A DNA stretch of 64,000 bases from Strongyloides papillosus (lineage: Eukaryota > Nematoda > Chromadorea > Rhabditida > Strongyloididae): positions 62,001 through 126,000 of the forward strand of contig SRSI01000007.1 in assembly GCA_005656395.1 (NCBI GenBank). Direction: 5' to 3'. Positions 22,548 to 34,507 of the stretch are shown one piece after another. Within the stretch, counting starts at the first letter, position 1. Every line of letters starts with the position of its first letter. The notes under the pieces were generated by a model. That model searched no databases, had not been told where the DNA came from, and saw only the letters and a program-made list of their open reading frames with translations. The translations under genes and the position numbers were made by a program.

Positions 22548-25500
22548 CTATTCTTCAGAAGTTTGTTCTCCAGAATCTTCTCCATTTCTAGGGTGTTCAT
22601 TACTTGAGGTATTATCAGAAGGTGAGAAACTTCTGATCATAGACTTGTGTGCTACATATGGTCTACCACGGGAGTTAGGCTTCTTTTTATAACAAACACG
22701 ATATTCATCAGATGATACAACAAAATAGGGACCGTTGTACAAGAATTCAAACTTGTTCTTAGGATTAACACGTTTGACTAAGATTAAATCACCTTTTTCA
22801 TATCTTTGTGTTTCGTGCGGAGGGTAGGTATGTTTGATCGATAATCTTTTGTTGACCATATTATTAAAACTTTCAGAGTAGGCACATTGAACTCTATAAA
22901 GCAGTTCATCTAATTCAACATTCTTATCAATAGAACACGGCATAACTAACTTAATATCAGTGACCAAATTAGGTTGAGATCCAAAGAAAATATGGAAAGG
23001 ACTAAATTCACCAGTATCATAAGGGGTTGTATTGTAGTTGTAACAACGATATTTCAATATAGCATTCCATTCTTTCAAGTGTATTGGTGTATCCGTATCG
23101 TTTAGAAACTTTGAGATCATTGATTCAATTGTGCGGAAAGCTCTTTCAACAATTGATGAAGAAGAATGTATGTATGGTGTACCTTTCTGATGATAGATTC
23201 CCATAGCCATACACAGATCTGTAAATTCTTGAGTATAATAGGCAGCACAATCAGATCTTATTACCAACGGTTTACCAAAACGATGAATTAACGTAGCTAC
23301 ACCTTCAGCAACACTAACACAGCTACAATCTTTCAACGGCATACCCATAAGAAAGCGACTACATGCATCCACCATTAATAAAATATATTTGTTACCAGAT
23401 CTAGATAAATTACTTTGATATGGTCCACTTAAATCAATGTAATAGCATATTCTTGGTTCACTATATCCAATAATCTTCTCACCCCCTCTTTTAGCATAAG
23501 ACAAATTTCTATATTGACATGGAACACATTTCTTGACAATAGACATTATGATTTGACTTTGTAAAGGATTATACCATCTAGGACGTAAGATTCTTAATAA
23601 CTTCTGATGATTAAAATGTCCACTTTGATGTATCTTTGAAGCAACAATTTCAAATTTATCCTTAGGAAGATATGGAACCCAGGTCATTTTTCCGTTAACA
23701 TCAATATTCTTTCCTTTTAATCCTTGAAAATCATCTAACTCATAGTTATTCATAAGTTCATCTTCAGCTTGTATTCTTCTTAGGTCAAATTCACCAACCA
23801 TGTTTCTTTCTTTAGTACCATAAAGTTGAGAGATATTATTGACAACATTAGCATCTACAGAACGACTTAATAAATCAGCTACCTTATTTAAAGATCCAGG
23901 ACAATGTACAGCTTTGACATTATATTCAGTCAATTCAGATAACCATGATTCAATCATAGGAGTTAATTCAGGATGATCATCACCATTAATCATACTAACA
24001 ACAGGTTTATTGTCACAATGAATAATTATATCCATACCAATAAGGCGAGCACGTTGAGATCTAAAGAATAACGTTATTGCATGAAGTTCAAGATGAGTTG
24101 AGGATCTTGTTTTAATTTTATGAGAACGTGTCTTCAACCGAAATAATATAGGAACATAACTTAACTTCTTCTTTTGATTGTCATCATTGTTGTTATCATT
24201 ATCCTCTTCCTGTTTGTCATTCATTTCAACTAATTGAGTCATACAAGCACCATAAGCACATTGTGAAGCATCACTAAATATGTGTACGGGTAAATCAGGA
24301 TTCAAATGACCAAGTGTAGGAGATTCTAATAATCGACGTTTTGCTTCATTGAATGCCTGTCTTTCAATTTCACCAAATTTAAAAACAGTATCTTTTTCTA
24401 ATAATCTATACAAAGGACTTAATAATTTAGCATAGCATATAATAAAAGATTGAAAGAAAGCTAAGCATCCAAGAAACGATCGTAATTGTCTAATATTTGA
24501 AGGTTCTTGAATCTTTGAGATTGCCAAAGCAGAAGTTTTATCAACTTCTAATCCTTTTGGTGATACACAATATCCAAGAAATCAAACAGATTGAGATAAA
24601 AAAGTAGATTTAGATAAGCTTATTTTCAATCCAAATTTATGAAGTTGTTTTAGTACTTCACTGACAACATCTAAATGATGATTTTCATCTAACTTAGAAT
24701 AAATAAGTCCATCATCGGCATAGAATCTAACTTTATCTTTCATTGAAGCAGTAACTTGATCCATGATTTGAGCAACAATTGAACTTGAATTAATAAATCC
24801 TTGTGGAAGTCTAGTAAATTCAAATGTTCCTTCTTCTTCAGTATATAGTCCAAATCTATGACAGTCATCTTGATGTAAAACAAATTGTTGATAACAAGAT
24901 ACTAAATCGATTTTACTAAAATATTGATATTCATGTAAATCTTCAAGCATATTCTTTATATTAGCACAGGGATATCTCCATGGGACAGTAACAGAATTCG
25001 TTTTTCTTAAATCTAAAGTAGCTTTGTATCCTTCACTACCAGGTTTCTTTACACATATTAAATTATGTAAATATTGAGTATTTGATTTTCTTATAACACC
25101 GGATTCTTTCAATTTGTTGATTAATTGTCGAGCTAATGGTTTCAAATGATTACTCCAATTAAATTTTTTAAATTGATGAGGAAATTCACTTAAATATCTT
25201 TGCTTCGGTACAGTAATTGAGCATCTTCCAATATCAGTCTTAGATTGAGAGCACATTGATTTAAATTCAGGAAATCTTCTAACCAGTTCATCTTCAACAT
25301 TCAAATTACTTTTAGACGGTTCAATTATCAATGAATTTGCACTTTTATAGCTATTCTTCCCCTTAATTTCAATTTCATGACCATTAATACAAACAACATT
25401 ATTAGAGAGATTGAAAGTTATATCACCAAATTTATTGATACCAGGAGTTCCTATTAATAACTGATAAGCAGGGTCAATAAGAGATTCAGGAAAAACTTGA

Positions 25501-26615
25501 CATTCCAAAACATAAGAATTATTATTAATAGTAACAGCGATTAAAGTTTTACCATGAGATTGACTAACATCACCAAATGTAGATCGAACAGTAGATTCAT
25601 CAGATAATATAGGAAATCCTTTCTTAGTAACAAGTTCATAACTAATAATGTTTGTATTAGCGCTAGAATCCAACAAAGCATTTACCAAAGTTTCACCAAT
25701 TTTAACTTCAATGATAGGTAGTACATTTGTACAATTCAACTTCTTTTTACTATCATCAATTACCAACTTATTAGTAACCTTATTTTTCTTACTCAAAATA
25801 GGTAACAGTGCAGATTGATCATCCGCCTTGAAGATTTCAGTAACATTAGCGAGATATTGACTATCTTGCGCAGACACATTATTAGCTTTAGACCATGCAC
25901 GTCTTTCTCTATTATCAAAATTCTTTACTTCACCATTATTAGCGGGAGGAGCAGGCTTGACAACAATAGGGGTACCACCAGTTGGACGAGATTTGCATGA
26001 AGAAGAATTGTGACCAGCTTTTCCATATGTAAAACGATTTCCATTAAATTTATCATTTTTAACCTTATCAGATTTTTCTTTTCCAAAGTGCCTTTCACGA
26101 TTTAAAAGTCCTAATCTTTTTATTTTCTCAGCAGCAGCATCAATAGATCCACCATATTCATCTAAAGCAATTTGAACATGTCTTGGAGCGATATCACATA
26201 GTTTGTTTATCATATCAGTACGTTTCTCCTCTTCTTTTCTACTAGTCCAACCAAGACCATGGATCTTCTTTATCTCCTTCACTAAACCATCAATATCATT
26301 CTTCCATTTTAAATTTCTCCACTTAGCTATAGCTGTATGTATGAAAGCATCTTCATTGTATTTACGTTCCAAATATGCACATACATTAGTAAAAGTAGGG
26401 TCTTCACCATCCATTTCATCTATACAGTCCTTGACATTCCTAGGTAGACATAACTTTAACAATTTTAACTTTCCCTCTTCTGGTTCTTCTATGGCATCCA
26501 TGTATTCATCAAATTCTTTTCTCCACCGTTTGAAACTTTCTTTAGTAGGGTCAAATTTATCAATATTACTCAACATATTGATAACGATGGCTTGAGCTTC
26601 TCTTTTAGCAGCCAT
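22548..26615 (-). pseudogene. gag-pol of Ty3/Gypsy element with one in-frame stop
   Basis: A single frame of 1356 codons from ATG 26615 (MAAKREAQ) with one TGA at 24582-24584. Order: Gag; a degenerate zinc knuckle (FTYGKAGHNSSSC, first cysteines missing); protease ALLDSSANTN (~residue 315, DSG/DTG changed to DSS); RT with LPQGF and FYADD (~631); the stop (~678); RNase H with FSDAS (~781), Glu and Asp; integrase with H-H-C-C zinc finger (~1000) and catalytic D, D, E (~1062, 1120, 1157). Gag and Pol share one frame, with no frameshift site. The stop separates RT from RNase H and integrase. Either the copy is dead or the TGA is read through; the altered protease and knuckle favour a dead copy. 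Confidence 0.85.
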
Positions 26616-26722
26616 TTTTAACGACACAACAAGACTATGACTTTTTCCGCAAAATTTCGCAATAATATAACCGCACAAAATTTCAACACAAATAATTATC
26701 ACAAGAAGTATCGCCTAATACC

Positions 26723-26991
26723 AGTAAATTTATAAAATTATTGGCGTATACTATGTAAAAAGCAGATCCGTACTAGTTTATCACAAACTTTATTATCACT
26801 TAACACAAATTACATAAAATAACACAAAATGACACAAACCCCTAAAATATATAAAAAATATAGTGACATATAAAAAGAAGACAGGTGTTACAAAGAGAAC
26901 ATAAAATAAAATGACTTAAGTTACAAAACATCTTGGTATTTATACTAATTTAGTAGAATATATAAAATTCCAATTTGTACTTTATTTCACT
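26723..26991 (-). repeat. 5' LTR of the Ty3/Gypsy element
   Basis: 269 bp. On the coding strand it is followed at once by GGTATTAGGCGATACTT, the probable primer-binding region. Confidence 0.9.
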
Positions 26992-27052
26992 AGACTACTA
27001 TTTAATCATATTTCCTGTATACCTTTTTATTGGAAAATTTGGCTTCTATTTA

Positions 27053-27808
27053 CACTCAAATATGAAAACTGTCGTTTTGACAAATACACTATAACCCTCC
27101 GATGTAGTGTTAAAAAATAAAATATTCATTTATTTTATTATTAAATGTTACTGTTATTAAATATTCTAAGTATACTCAATTTAAAAAAATTACTATAGTA
27201 CTTATCATAAATGTCAAATCACTTAAAAACAAAATGAGATATCATTTTTCATAAATCCATATACCTTTATTTATTATTGTTTGTGGTTTTTTTAGGAAAT
27301 GTATTGTATATTTTAAAAAGCAGATATGTAAGTTGTATTGACTGTATATGGTGTCGAAACGACTTACATACTTGTTATAATAGTTTGCCATGCTTTTTTT
27401 AGAAAATGTATATACATTTCTTATAAAATGTACATACTCTGTCAAAACGACATTACCTATACATTTTTTTATAAAAGTGCACATAAATTTCTGTTGTAAA
27501 TGTGATTGATTTATATCAATCTTATTACAATATAAAAGCGCATAGAAAACCATTACTTACCATAAAGGCTTGTATCCGGATCAGGGTAAGTAATGGTTTT
27601 CTTGTAATCAAATATATTGTCTTTGTTTTAGCTCTTTTTCTATCAATAAATATATATAGTAAAGTAGACTATGTATTACAATTTCTTATAACTTACCATA
27701 CATTTTTTTTAAAAGTGAATCGTTATATTAACATAAATGTATGATCAATCTTAAAAATTAGACTTGATTTTTCTACTAAATTAACTATACTAAATAGTGA
27801 TTTTATAC
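27053..27808. repeat. Copy of the 50267-51997 element, left part, with an insertion
   Basis: TACACTCAAA at 27051 and the next ~440 bp match 50267-50708 with few differences. The match resumes after the inserted 187-bp element and ends at about GTCAAAACGA (27808). The right half present at 50840-51997 is absent here. Confidence 0.85.
27493..27679 (+). repeat. 187-bp hairpin element, copy B, with target duplication
   Basis: Inserted into the 27053-27808 repeat. AATTTCT flanks it on both sides (27486-27492 and 27680-27686), and the sister repeat has the uninterrupted site with a single AATTTCT at 50702-50708. Two inverted repeats: a short one (GATTGATTTATATCAATC) and a long stem AGAAAACCATTACTTACC...GGTAAGTAATGGTTTTCT around CTTGTATCCGGAT. 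It has no open frame and no poly-A tail. Confidence 0.9.
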
Positions 27809-28188
27809 AGGTCAAAACGAGAACGGGTGAACTCACCAAGTGCGTATATATGCACTATATATAATATGCACATAAATTATGCAATTATTTTAAATGTTAT
27901 TTATTCAATTTTATATATGCAAAAATAATTAAAACATGGTAAGATAGGTAAAAATATGGCTTTGATAAAAAGTTTCATAAAGTTCTTTATACATTTCATT
28001 TTTTATTTTCCATAACACTTTCTTCAGAAACATTAAACTTCCTTCTAGTTTCTCTATTTGAAAGATTTTTATTTACCAAAGATTTTTTAATTTCGTTTAT
28101 AAGGGTTAATTGCAGCTTTGGTGACATTTAAATTAAATGAAAATTTAAAAAGAAATCATATGTGGAAATTATTTAGGAAAGTATATAT
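27809..28188. other. Sequence between repeats
   Basis: No gene. GGGTGAACTCACC at about 27825 is a short palindrome. Confidence 0.35.
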
Positions 28189-30718
28189 GTGAGTTCACCC
28201 GAAGCCTATGGGATTATAAAAAGATCAAAAGCACTTGAAATTCAGCCATTTTACTCAATTGTTAAGAAAGATAAAAACAACCGACCAAAGACATTCACTG
28301 ATCAAAATATTGTTGTACACCAAAGAGTTCGAGTCCCCTTTGACGCAAGAGAGTTAAATCATAAAAAGGTAAAGATAAATTATGAACCTAATACGTTGGC
28401 GAAGATTATCCAATCCTTGAGACGATTCACCTATGCTTCTGTTATCGACTTGCAAAAGGGATTCTTTCAAATAAAGCTGAACCCGAAAAATGCTGAAAAC
28501 TTCAAGGTAGGAGCGACAACATACTTCTATGCACGGCTACCTCAAGAATGCATTAACAGCCCGATCATTTTTCAAAAGAGTATTGAGCTATTATTTGAAG
28601 AATTCAGAGAAACGTCAACAAGAGAAAATTTCCAACTTGAAATTTACAAAGGTGACATTATTCTGTTTACCTCAAAAGACGTGGACCACCATTTACGAAT
28701 TCTGGAGGATATGCTGTCTATAATGAGTGAAAAGGATGCAAAGCTATCAGTGGGTAAGTCTAAATTCCTAAGAAGAGAAATTAAATATTTATCTTAGAAA
28801 TTTAGCAATGATAGTATAACACCCAGTAATAGTTCGATCTCCAAGCTTGTAAATTCCACTCTACCGGTGAAAAAGAAAAATCTGTAATCAATAGTACAAG
28901 CTGCAAACTATTTTCATACTGCCATACCGAATTGGGAGAAATTGACTCGACCACTGTACTAACTGACTAGAGGAAATCTTAACGACAAAATTGACTGGAA
29001 TAACTAACAACATCTATACAAAGACTTACTGACTGCACTGTTAGAAATACCACCACTTAAAATGATGGATGCATTAAAACCTCTCATTTTGGTTGTTGAT
29101 GCTTCAAACAAGGCAGTGGATGGTTACTTGTATCATGAAGAAGAAAATAAACGCTATATTTTAGGTCACTTCTATAATGTCCTGGAGCCTACTATCAAAG
29201 CACGCAGTCCAAGTTATTTAGAGCTCAAGAGTATAGCAGTAGAAGTAGATAAATTCAAAAATCTGATAGCTGGTTATACTCTTTATATCCACTTCAACCA
29301 CAAACCCTTAAGCGCCTTACTACACAGCAAACCCATTACCCAACCAAAACACCTTGAATTAATGTCATCCATAAATCAATACGTTACTGAAATAAAATAC
29401 TCGCCTGGGAGTCAAAAAATTTTCGCAGATCTACTGTCACGACCCAACACCACCTCCAATATCTCTAAATGCTATGCTGTACTTGAAACTACTTCACAGG
29501 AAAGAGATGCCATGAGTAAAATTATCATAGAGGACCAAAGTGACCTGAAGGACTTTGATATTGAACTAAAAGGAATGAAATTTAAAAAGGGAGGGGATGG
29601 TAAGCTGAAGTTATCATTGTCCAGAAAATGAATCGATCCTGAAACTCATTGAAATGTATCACGAAAAATATGCCCATATTTCCGCAGGAAAAATGGAAGA
29701 GTTAATCAAAAAAAGGTACCTGATTCAAAATTTACGAAGACATATCGATGAATACTTGCAAAAATGTATTATTTGTCAGAAGGTTAAAGATGATGAATGT
29801 TTAAGACCAGAATTGAAAACAATTCCATACCCAGATGAGACCTGAGAGATTGTAGACAGTGACATTCTAGTCATCCCTCAACACGGGAAAATAATCCAAT
29901 TTATATGCATCCTATCCAGATTTTGGGTTCTTGTATTACTGGAGAACCTGACTGCCGAAAATACCATAACCATTGCCATTCAAGAAATCTTCTCTAGATT
30001 TGGCTCTCCTAAAAAATTAATTGTAGACAGAGGCACTAATTACAAGAACACAGAAATAGAAAAAATATGCGACACCCTCAACATCAAATTACATTACTGC
30101 ACTTCCGACCATAAAACGGGTAACAACATTGCTAAACGCTCCTTCCGAACAATGAGAAGTATACTGATGAAGTTGAAGTGTATATCTAACCATAATGCCA
30201 CTTTTGATCTGAAACTAGCCATCAACTATGCCGCCTTTATCTATAACATATTAGTAAACGATACCAAAAAAAGGACTCCTTTCCAAGTAATGTTTGGTAG
30301 AGAACCAAATAATATCGATATAATAGGAATGGAAATTGGACTAAGTGAAAACATCACCATTGAAAAAATAAGGATGTTAAGAACTTCAGCTAGAACCACT
30401 TCCGAAATATTGAGACAAAAACAAAACCAACGATTGAATGAGTCTCGGGGTGATAACGAATTGAAAGTATGAAGTAAAGTATTCATTAAATCCCATCCTG
30501 CCAACAAACTTCAACTTCCATTCCAAGGCCCATGCATTGTCAGAAAAATTGTTGATGATACATGCCATATATTTATTGAAGGAAAGCCTGGTAGACCATT
30601 AATAAGAAATAAAGCACAGTTGAAACTCTTCCAAGATGAAGAAACTTCTGAAGATTCTGATAATTCGGCTTCAACAGCAGAGAATCCGGATAACTTAATT
30701 TTAACAACGGAGGAGTAA
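28189..30718 (+). pseudogene. Ty3/Gypsy pol relic
   Basis: 5'-truncated. RT: VIDLQKGFFQIKL, with YKGD where YxDD is expected. Four in-frame stops lie between 28795 and 29010. Then comes RNase H/connection (LVVDASNKAVDGYLYH, FADLLSRP). One frame change lies near 29610. The integrase zinc finger follows (HEKYAHISAGK...CIICQ), a TGA at 29843-29845, and the core with VDSD and VDRGTNY. The expected Glu is Lys (NIAKRSFR). The chromodomain/GPY-like end runs to TAA 30716. Both polymerase and integrase sites are damaged, so it is dead. Confidence 0.85.
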
Positions 30719-31089
30719 GAGTTCCTCTCTTGCAACGAAAAAAGAGAAGGAACACTTGGAATTTAAATTAACAAAATCACTTAAATTAATGAAGAAATCA
30801 CCAATCTACCTTCTCCTCTTTTTCTATACGTTAATTTTATATCCCCATCTTATTTTTAATGGTTCTTTATATTTTATATATGTTTCATTTTATAGGATAT
30901 AATCCAAAAGTTTTAATAAAAATTTACTATATATTACCATAAAAATATGAGTAGATTGAAAGGAGTTATATGCAGTAAAACTTTTATGGCAACTTTGTTG
31001 ACACCCTGTATAATACCAATATATTGTAAAGTAATTAGTTCATTTAAATGAAGTTTATAAGTTACTCGTGTTACCTATTTATTAAAAGA

Positions 31090-31605
31090 TGTTGGAAGAC
31101 ACCACAGATAGAGAAACGTAGAAACTTTATTTTACCTAACCCTTATAATGTAATGATCATTCATGATTAAAAGAATTGTCAATGTCATTTTAAACTGTAT
31201 AAAATGATTTCTTTTTTATGCACTAGTAAGAACTAAAAGTTCTTTTAATTAGAATTTGGTAAAATGCTTTCGTGTGCGATACTTTTCTTTGTCTCCAGGA
31301 TATATAAATATATGTGATTTTAAAATGTGTTCATTTCATATTTTTTATATCTTTGTGTTCGCCTAGCACAATTTTAATTTCTGTGTTATTTTAGATAAGT
31401 CTCTAGTTATTGTCTAAATGATTGTCTTGCTAAATTTTAGTATTTTAATTTTGTAAAAATAGTAAGTTATCATTTATTGTAATTTTAAAATAATTAACTG
31501 TATTAGGTGGCCACTATTTTTAAGTTAATAATACTACCTACTTTGATTGTGTGTTTTTTGTGTTAATAAAGTTCTTTGTGATAAAGTCTCATCTTCTACA
31601 CAACA
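31090..31605 (+). repeat. Possible 3' LTR of the pol relic
   Basis: Starts TGTTGG and ends ACACAACA, 516 bp, with AATAAA at about 31565, as expected of a Ty3/Gypsy LTR 370 bp beyond the pol end. There is no partner LTR in the window, so this rests on end motifs and position only. Confidence 0.4.
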
Positions 31606-31785
31606 CTCCAGAAAAATACATACTTAAAAATTTTACTCTCTGATCATATATATTAGTTATTTTCATTATTTTTAAAACTGATTATCATTTTACCAACATA
31701 ATTTTATTACTTTAGCATAACTTTCAAAGATAAGAAATAAATTGATGTATGACTGTGATTTTTTAAATAGCTAAAATAATAACAG

Positions 31786-32287
31786 TACCAAAAATCCTAG
31801 TTTTTTGTAAAAATATACTTTTATTATGAATTCATTTTATGCACACGTAAAAGTATGAAAATAAATTTTGCGCACTCAAAAGTATGAAAATAAATTTTGA
31901 TTTTTATATTGTCAGTCTACTTGGCATAATAAAAGTATATTGCCGTCCCAGGCACTTGAATGCTTTTTCGCTTGTGATTGAACAACAGTTGTAGCAAATA
32001 TTTCTTTTAAATTATTTACATTTTTGTTATTTTAATTGTTAGAAAATTTTCAGTGAAAAAGGCTCTCATTATTTGATATGAAGTCATATTTTTCTGTAGT
32101 TTCCGATAAATATTTAAATGCCTGCGACGGCAATATACTTTTATTATGCCAAGTAGACTGATAATATAAAAATCAAAATTTATTTTCATACTTTTGAGTG
32201 CGCAAAATTTATTTTCATACTTTTACGTGTGCATAAAATGAATTCATAATAAAAGTATATTTTTACCAAAAACTAGGATTTTTGGTA
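31786..32287. repeat. Long near-perfect palindrome (foldback element)
   Basis: Arms of 169 bp (31786-31954 and 32119-32287) with only about three mismatches that I can see, and a 164-bp loop. Ends are TACCAAAAATCC...GGATTTTTGGTA. Each arm holds two copies of an AAAAGTATGAAAATAAATTT unit and ATACTTTTATTATG. The motif CATAATAAAAGTATAT is found once more at 32992, outside the palindrome. Confidence 0.92.
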
Positions 32288-33104
32288 CTTTTATTTATTT
32301 TCATAATTTTTAGTGACAGTAAGTTAAAAATCTACAAACTTTATAATGAAAAATGTTTCTATTGTAAATAGTCAAATTAACAGTTTACAGGTACATCTTT
32401 TTAATCATGATATTTAATAATTTTAATACCACTTAAATCAAAATTTAATATTTAAAAAAAATAGTAAAAATTTAAAAATTATAAATTTACAATGAGAATA
32501 AGAAGATAATTTGCAAAAGTTTCTCTTATTGGGTTTAAATTTTTAAAAATATACGTTAAAAACTGTAAAAGTTAATGTCTAAAGCCTTAAAATTTAAAGA
32601 TTTTGAATTTTTTTTAAAGAGAAACTTGTTTTTAATATTATTGTAACGAAAAACCTTCTGGAAATGCCAAAAAAACCACGATTTTTTATCTATATTGTAA
32701 CAGATTTATTTAATACATAATGACACACATACATATCAAATTTGTATGTATGTGTGTGTTAAATTTATTTCTAAATTGCGGCCCAGCCATTAATTGTGGA
32801 AATTGCAATTTTTTGGCACTTTAGCTTCAATTTTCTTCACTTTAGAGAAGCTTTTTTGAAATTTTCTTTTTAAATTATGGTACTCCATGTTGGAATCTAC
32901 CTCTATACAAAATTTTAGGATTAAATTCTGAAATTAAAGGGGTCAAAAATACTAACGTTGCATTTTTCGTTTCTTGCATACATCTACGAGTCATAATAAA
33001 AGTATATTTAAAAAACAAAAATCGCGCGTATTTCTCTTGTTATAACTTTTTAGTAGTTTTCAAATCGCGGATACGGAGGGCCGACTGTATATAAAATCTT
33101 ATGT
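32288..33104. other. Non-coding sequence with a small palindrome
   Basis: No gene. ACACACATACATA...TATGTATGTGTGTG at about 32722-32757 is a short perfect hairpin. From about 32650 base composition is less A+T-rich than the array, as if foreign. Confidence 0.4.
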
Positions 33105-33793
33105 TCAAAACTTTCATAAACAGTATTCAAAGGTATACTATTGTTTGAGAAGAAAATTCACTGATTTTCACTCCGAAATTAACTACGCATTAATGATGAA
33201 TACATATGTTGATTTTTATCCATACACTGCTTTATCAGCACCACCACCAAAAAGGTTGTTTATTGTGACGCTAGCAGACACAAAGTGGTATTTAAAAATC
33301 CATCACTCATCATAATTAGAATAAAATTTGGCACAACTGTAATGGTGGTTATTTTTTCCAAAATAATTTTGAATACACCAAAAAACATGTAAGTTATTTT
33401 TTGATATATTTTTAATTGATTACCCAGTTTTTGGATGAGATCAACCGCTATAGATCAATTTTTGGACACAATTCACTTAGAATTTCAAATAGATTGTGTG
33501 CTTTAGCACAGTATCGATCTGAATTAATGAATGAAGATAATAAATTACTTCCTGATCGTGACAAACAGAGTAATGAAATTATTTTTTATACACCATACGG
33601 TTATGGAATGTATGCAATAAAAATTTTATTTGATGATACATATTTTTCACATAAGAAATTAAATCGTAAAGCTGCAGAAGTAGGAAATAGGTTTGCTGGA
33701 TTATTGAGCTATGATCAACAATATGTTGGATTTGGTTTGTCAAGAAGTGCCAGTGGTACTTATGCCTGCATAAAGCATTCTTCAAAACCATAG
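33105..33793 (+). pseudogene. CAP family pseudogene, 5'-truncated
   Basis: The last part of exon 1 is recognisable: VYYC, YALMMNTYVDFYPYT, APPPKRLFIVTLADTKW. A stop and frame change follow, then in another frame WHNCNGGYFFQNNFEYTKKH up to the donor at 33389. Exon 2 is complete (33428-33793, 122 codons: FLDEINRYRSIFGHN ... ASGTYACIKHSSKP). The first ~120 codons and the promoter are missing; repeat-derived DNA lies in their place. Exon 2 keeps RFAGLL at the position of the CAP signature, the closest to canonical in this window. Confidence 0.75.
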
Positions 33794-34465
33794 TAGAAAT
33801 AGCGAATTAATAATTATTATAAACAATTACATTTTATTTGAAAAATTGTTACAGTTAATTCATAGACATAATTTTATAAAATCGAATAAATAGATTATTT
33901 AAATAAAATATTTCTTATTATATAGGAAAAAATTACTAGCTTTTTGAATTAGTTATATTTTTAAATATCAGTTGAATTTTCAATAAAATATTTTTCATAT
34001 TCGAAAGAAAATTTTCACTAATTTCAATTTTGTTTATCTGTCGACGCATAGTAATTTTTTTTTAAAGTTTATTTTTATCAATCGTGGTAATTTGCAAAAT
34101 ATTTTCAAAACCAAGGCTCCACACTATAAACGAATGAAGTAAGATCTTTCTAAAAAAATATTTTATCAAAATCTTATAATCTAAAATAGCAGAAAACAAT
34201 TTATAAATTAATTTTTGATATTAATATCTGCTCACCAAAATTTCTATATCGATTACGATGTAAAGTTCATTTATCAACCTTTAATTATTACTTACAAATT
34301 AAAAAAATTAACATATTTCAGCATTTTCGATGCATAAAATAGTGTTTTTAATAAAACAATAACATTTCATATTGCTTAATAAAATGTTTATCAACGCCAA
34401 GTTAAAAAAAATGAAATATTTGTCTATACTTTTATTTTAAAATATTTTTACTATACTTTTTCTGC
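33794..34465. other. Spacer upstream of CAP copy 2
   Basis: No gene. The last ~250 bp resemble the region upstream of the first CAP gene (about 19400-19600), which marks the two as duplicates. Confidence 0.45.
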
Positions 34466-34473
34466 TATAAAAA
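34466..34473 (+). promoter_or_regulatory. TATA box of CAP copy 2
   Basis: TATAAAAA followed by GACATAGATAATTATTA, 42 bp before the ATG, with CTATACTTTT about 43 bp further upstream. Confidence 0.6.
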
Positions 34474-34507
34474 GACATAGATAATTATTATCTAATTTAT
34501 CAAGAAA

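Larger units (their letters stand above)
22276..26991 (-). mobile_element. Ty3/Gypsy LTR retrotransposon
   Basis: 4716 bp, bounded by two 269-bp LTRs and a 4-bp target duplication AGAC (22272-22275 and 26992-26995). LTR ends are AGT...ACT. The LTRs differ at only a few positions, so the insertion is fairly recent. On the minus strand a purine tract (GAATAGAGGAG) directly precedes the 3' LTR. Coding strand is minus. Confidence 0.92.

Noticed and set aside
22764..26595. Plus-strand open frames inside the Ty3/Gypsy element (for example 26203-26595)
   Set aside because: They are complementary shadows of the gag-pol frame, with no independent motif.
27242..27553. Minus-strand frame of ~100 codons, repeated at 50458-50721
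   Set aside because: It lies in a non-coding inverted-repeat element, and its composition follows the TGTATGTACATTTT units; the frame is broken by the hairpin insertion in one copy.
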